Assembly (NCBI GenBank): GCA_017404585.1
Contig: JAFRCB010000027.1
Coordinates: 1-13,505, forward strand
Direction: 5' to 3'
Source: Lachnospiraceae bacterium
GTDB lineage: Bacteria; Bacillota; Clostridia; Lachnospirales; Lachnospiraceae
DNA length: 13,505 bases
Part shown: piece after piece, positions 12,422 through 13,505 of the stretch
Numbering within the stretch: the stretch's first letter is position 1
How the letters are laid out: every line of letters begins with the position of its first letter
Translations under genes and position numbers: made by a program
The notes under the pieces: model-generated
The model's database searches: none
What the model was told of the DNA's origin: nothing
The model's input: only the letters and a program-made list of their open reading frames with translations

Positions 12422-13505
12422 TTAATTGTGTGTGGGAAGTTTCAGCTGCTCCGCAATCTCCGCGACCTTCTCATCGGTCAGAATATACTTATTCCTGAAC
12501 CAGAAGAACGCGACGAAAAGGCCTATGATCGGCAAGATCGTCATCGTCATGCGAAGGCCTGCCTTCGAAGCCGCGGATACGCTCTCGGAGAAGTCGACCG
12601 TCTGCTGCGCTTCGGTCGTAGCCTCATTGCTGAGCGAGAAGATGGACAGGGCGATCGAGGCGATCAGTGCCGCGACGCCGCTGGCAAGCTTGACGACGAA
12701 GGTCTGCATGGAGAAGACCACGCTCTCATCCCGTCTGCCGTTCTTAAGCTGACCGTAGTCGACTGTATTTGCAAGGAAGACTGTCGTCAAAACGTTCAGC
12801 ATGCCGCTTGCTGCAAATATAAAGAAGCCCGGTATGAACAGCAGTAACACATTGGACATGCTCGTGAACGCGAGAACAAGCAGCACCGCGTAACCGATCA
12901 TCTCCATTGTCAGGCAGATAAAGAATATCCTGATACTGGTCGCAAACTTTCGAAGCAGCGGGTAGAACAGCATCATAGCCAGGATCTGAATACCGCCGCC
13001 GAATGTCGAGAACAGGGTGTAGGAGTTGTACCAGCCCGTGCCTCCGAAATCGTACTTGAAGAAATAGATGACCAGGTTAGATGTAATGTACATCGCAGTG
13101 TTGATGAGGACAATAGCCACAACAACGGTCATGGTCTGATCATTCTGGACGAGGGCGCGGAACATTTGCCCGATCGAGGCTGTCTGCATATCGACAGTGG
13201 ATTTCTCACGAATATTCACGCAGGTGAGCACGATAAAGACCACAAAAAGGATCGCGACTATGATCGTAAAATACTTGAAGCCGATGCGCTCGAGCATCTG
13301 GGCGTTGTCACCCTCTTTGGCAAATCTCGCTCCGAGCGCGTGCACGCTGATCATCGTGATGATCGTGATGATAGCCGAACCGACGCCTGCGCAGGAGCGG
13401 GCCAGCGTTGTGAGCCCTTCTCTCTCGCTTCCGCCCTCGGTAAAGGCCGGGATCATTGACCAGTAGGGGATGTCCATCATCGTGTAGGTGACGCCCCAGA
13501 GAATA
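12422..13505 (-). CDS. GPH family (MelB-like) sugar-cation symporter, 5' end outside the window
   Basis: The reading frame runs to the window edge, so the N-terminal part is missing; the ATG at 13480 is internal. In-frame residues before it continue the typical block LWGVTYTMMDIPYWS, which in MelB-type glycoside-pentoside-hexuronide symporters lies roughly 120 residues into the protein. The visible part has many membrane spans (for example near ATIIVAILFVVFIVL-like and VVAIVLINTAMYI segments), a cytoplasmic loop in the middle, and a short polar C-terminus ending KLPTHN. These carriers import sugars or glycosides with H+ or Na+. The substrate cannot be read. It is convergent with the redox operon and shares a terminator region with it; no glycosidase is seen. 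Confidence 0.85.
   Translation of the reverse strand, partial: ILWGVTYTMMDIPYWSMIPAFTEGGSEREGLTTLARSCAGVGSAIITIITMISVHALGARFAKEGDNAQMLERIGFKYFTIIVAILFVVFIVLTCVNIREKSTVDMQTASIGQMFRALVQNDQTMTVVVAIVLINTAMYITSNLVIYFFKYDFGGTGWYNSYTLFSTFGGGIQILAMMLFYPLLRKFATSIRIFFICLTMEMIGYAVLLVLAFTSMSNVLLLFIPGFFIFAASGMLNVLTTVFLANTVDYGQLKNGRRDESVVFSMQTFVVKLASGVAALIASIALSIFSLSNEATTEAQQTVDFSESVSAASKAGLRMTMTILPIIGLFVAFFWFRNKYILTDEKVAEIAEQLKLPTHN

Overview
The window looks like a chromosomal piece of an anaerobic Clostridia member, probably Lachnospiraceae-like. The signs are moderate GC, strong AGGAGG ribosome binding sites, sigma-A type promoters, GTG/TTG starts, a Bacillota-style THI-box riboswitch and a DegV protein. 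This placement is inference from style; no marker gene is present.

Layout. (1) Positions 64-2511, minus strand: a polar amino-acid ABC importer in the order binding lipoprotein, permease, ATPase. It is driven by a near-consensus promoter (TTGACA-17-TATACT), with a strong intercistronic terminator between the lipoprotein and the permease. Upstream lie a good ARG-box match, a weaker adjacent copy and a weak cre-like site. (2) 2916-3857, minus: a single-gene degV unit with its own promoter and a downstream hairpin. (3) 4070-9094, minus: a thiamin salvage operon. It starts with a promoter, a TPP riboswitch and a rho-independent terminator, followed by thiM, thiE, a HAD phosphatase, thiD, an uncharacterised SAM methyltransferase and tenA. 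(4) 9236-12162, plus: a divergent two-gene redox operon encoding a CrtI/phytoene-desaturase-like flavoprotein and a flavin/2Fe-2S NAD(P)H reductase. (5) 12422 to the window end, minus: the C-terminal part of a GPH (MelB-like) sugar-cation symporter, convergent with the redox operon and separated from it by a bidirectional terminator and several small repeats and palindromes.

How the genes work together. TenA releases the pyrimidine HMP from damaged thiamin, ThiD phosphorylates it twice, ThiM phosphorylates the thiazole, and ThiE joins the two to thiamin phosphate. The whole set is switched off by TPP. No de novo thiamin gene (thiC, thiG, thiH) and no thiL or thiN is in the window. The HAD protein is therefore a candidate thiamin-phosphate phosphatase and the methyltransferase is an unexplained passenger. 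The redox pair looks like an electron relay from NAD(P)H through FAD and 2Fe-2S to a CrtI-like flavoenzyme, which suggests reduction of an unknown unsaturated substrate.

The most unusual sequence structures are a 52-bp tandem repeat that shifts frame and supplies the stop codon of tenA, a 19-bp tandem repeat running into the thiE ribosome binding site, and a 19-bp inverted repeat between the two divergent promoters near 9100-9260.
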